A stretch of DNA of 64,000 nt from positions 434,001 to 498,000 of the forward strand of contig JACJZV010000002.1 in the NCBI GenBank assembly GCA_020635395.1, written 5' to 3'. Source of the DNA: Flavobacteriales bacterium (GTDB lineage Bacteria; Bacteroidota; Bacteroidia; NS11-12g; UBA9320). A program made the position numbers and the translations under genes. The stretch's first letter is position 1. The number at the start of each line of letters is the position of its first letter. The notes below the pieces were generated by a model, which saw only the letters and a program-made list of their open reading frames with translations, searched no databases and had not been told where the DNA came from. Shown here in pieces: positions 63,632-64,000 of the stretch.

Positions 63632-64000
63632 ATGATAAAGTTTTGCAACTTCTTACTTCTTTTATTGATTATTTCTCCGGCCTTTGCACAAACGTACACC
63701 TCAAAAGCAAAGCCTATTGCCGATTTTAAGGGTGAGATAATAAACCAATATTCACCGATTAAAATACTGGGGTTGCCCAATAAACTGGATAGCACGTTCG
63801 GTATAGAAAAAGTGTGTATAGATTTGCAACACGAATACCTTTCTGACCTAAAAATAGAATTGGTAGCACCCAATGGAAAAAGCGTTTGGCTTACCAATAG
63901 AAACGGAAAAGATGGGCCGGGTGCATACATAAACACCTGTTTTGAATATACCGATTTTAGCCCAAAAATTATTTACGGAAAAAGTCCTTTTTCAGGCAGC
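63632..64000 (+). CDS. Secreted protein with P-domain (proprotein convertase-like), truncated by the window edge
   Basis: The frame is open from ATG 63632 to the right edge (123 residues). Signal peptide MIKFCNFLLLLLIISPAFAQ. Then a P/Homo B-like domain: GIEKVCIDLQHEYLSDLKIEL, VAPNGKSVWLTNRNGKDGPG and FEYTDF. P-domains follow subtilisin-like proteases in many secreted enzymes and also stand alone in Bacteroidota T9SS proteins; the rest is outside the window. Between 63464 and 63631 there is no gene recognised, apart from a 17-codon ORF that was rejected. Confidence 0.7.
   Translation, partial: MIKFCNFLLLLLIISPAFAQTYTSKAKPIADFKGEIINQYSPIKILGLPNKLDSTFGIEKVCIDLQHEYLSDLKIELVAPNGKSVWLTNRNGKDGPGAYINTCFEYTDFSPKIIYGKSPFSGS

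Overview
The window reads as a piece of an AT-rich Bacteroidota chromosome. The support is: several secreted proteins ending in the type IX secretion (T9SS) sorting domain; promoters with the Bacteroidota -7 box TANNTTTG; a TonB-dependent receptor; a bacillithiol-system YtxJ protein; GH3-family and SDR-type threonine dehydrogenase genes; and almost no Shine-Dalgarno sequences. Family and genus cannot be fixed from the sequence. There is no rRNA operon, phage, insertion sequence or CRISPR array. Most of the window is ordinary core genome in short operons of mixed orientation.

Layout. 1-10 kb: rlmN 3' end, an outer-membrane-like protein, threonine dehydrogenase and a glycosyltransferase (minus), then anmK, a secreted T9SS protein, an amino-acid dehydrogenase and a CtpA protease (plus). 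9.6-12.5 kb: two small lipoproteins and the GTPases Der and Era. 12.5-12.9 kb: initiator tRNA, terminator and a decayed tRNA-like sequence. 12.9-24 kb: a SIMPL-like protein, tadA, a class V aminotransferase, a MORN protein, two separate ECF-sigma modules, ybaB, rimB-rimK and fabH. 24-29 kb: two T9SS cargo proteins, a thioesterase, ytxJ and a 42-residue lipoprotein. 29-39 kb: a degenerate formimidoylglutamase, an SDR, GH3, dusB, a CPBP protease, cdsA, glutamate dehydrogenase, psd and a dihaem peroxidase. 39-48 kb: infB, nusA and rimP on minus, with a terminator-like hairpin in the leader, then mfd on plus. 47.8-48.4 kb: a gene-free stretch with a possible small RNA, a second decayed tRNA-like sequence and tRNA-Asp. 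48.5-64 kb: accA, wbqC-like, folK, gtrA-like, guaB, a large secreted metzincin-like protein, purK-purE, a TonB receptor, mnmA, and a truncated P-domain protein at the right edge.

How the genes fit together. Translation and tRNA functions recur (rlmN, der, era, tadA, dusB, mnmA, rimK, rimP-nusA-infB, tRNA-fMet). Lipid and envelope synthesis is represented by fabH, accA, cdsA, psd and anmK, and purine synthesis by guaB and purKE. The accessory content is envelope-directed: T9SS cargo, lipoproteins, beta-barrel proteins and two sigma/membrane-partner modules.

Most unusual signals: (1) a module of about 97 bp (terminator arm, spacer, decayed tRNA 5' part) present twice in inverted orientation, each copy just downstream of a real tRNA gene; (2) a canonical terminator between the predicted promoter and the start of rimP-nusA-infB; (3) a possible structured RNA at 47.8-48.0 kb; (4) a 111-residue membrane protein with HExxH plus ExEA motifs in an ECF-sigma operon; (5) a formimidoylglutamase homologue that has lost most metal ligands; (6) start codons only 4-5 nt from the -7 box, suggesting leaderless mRNAs.
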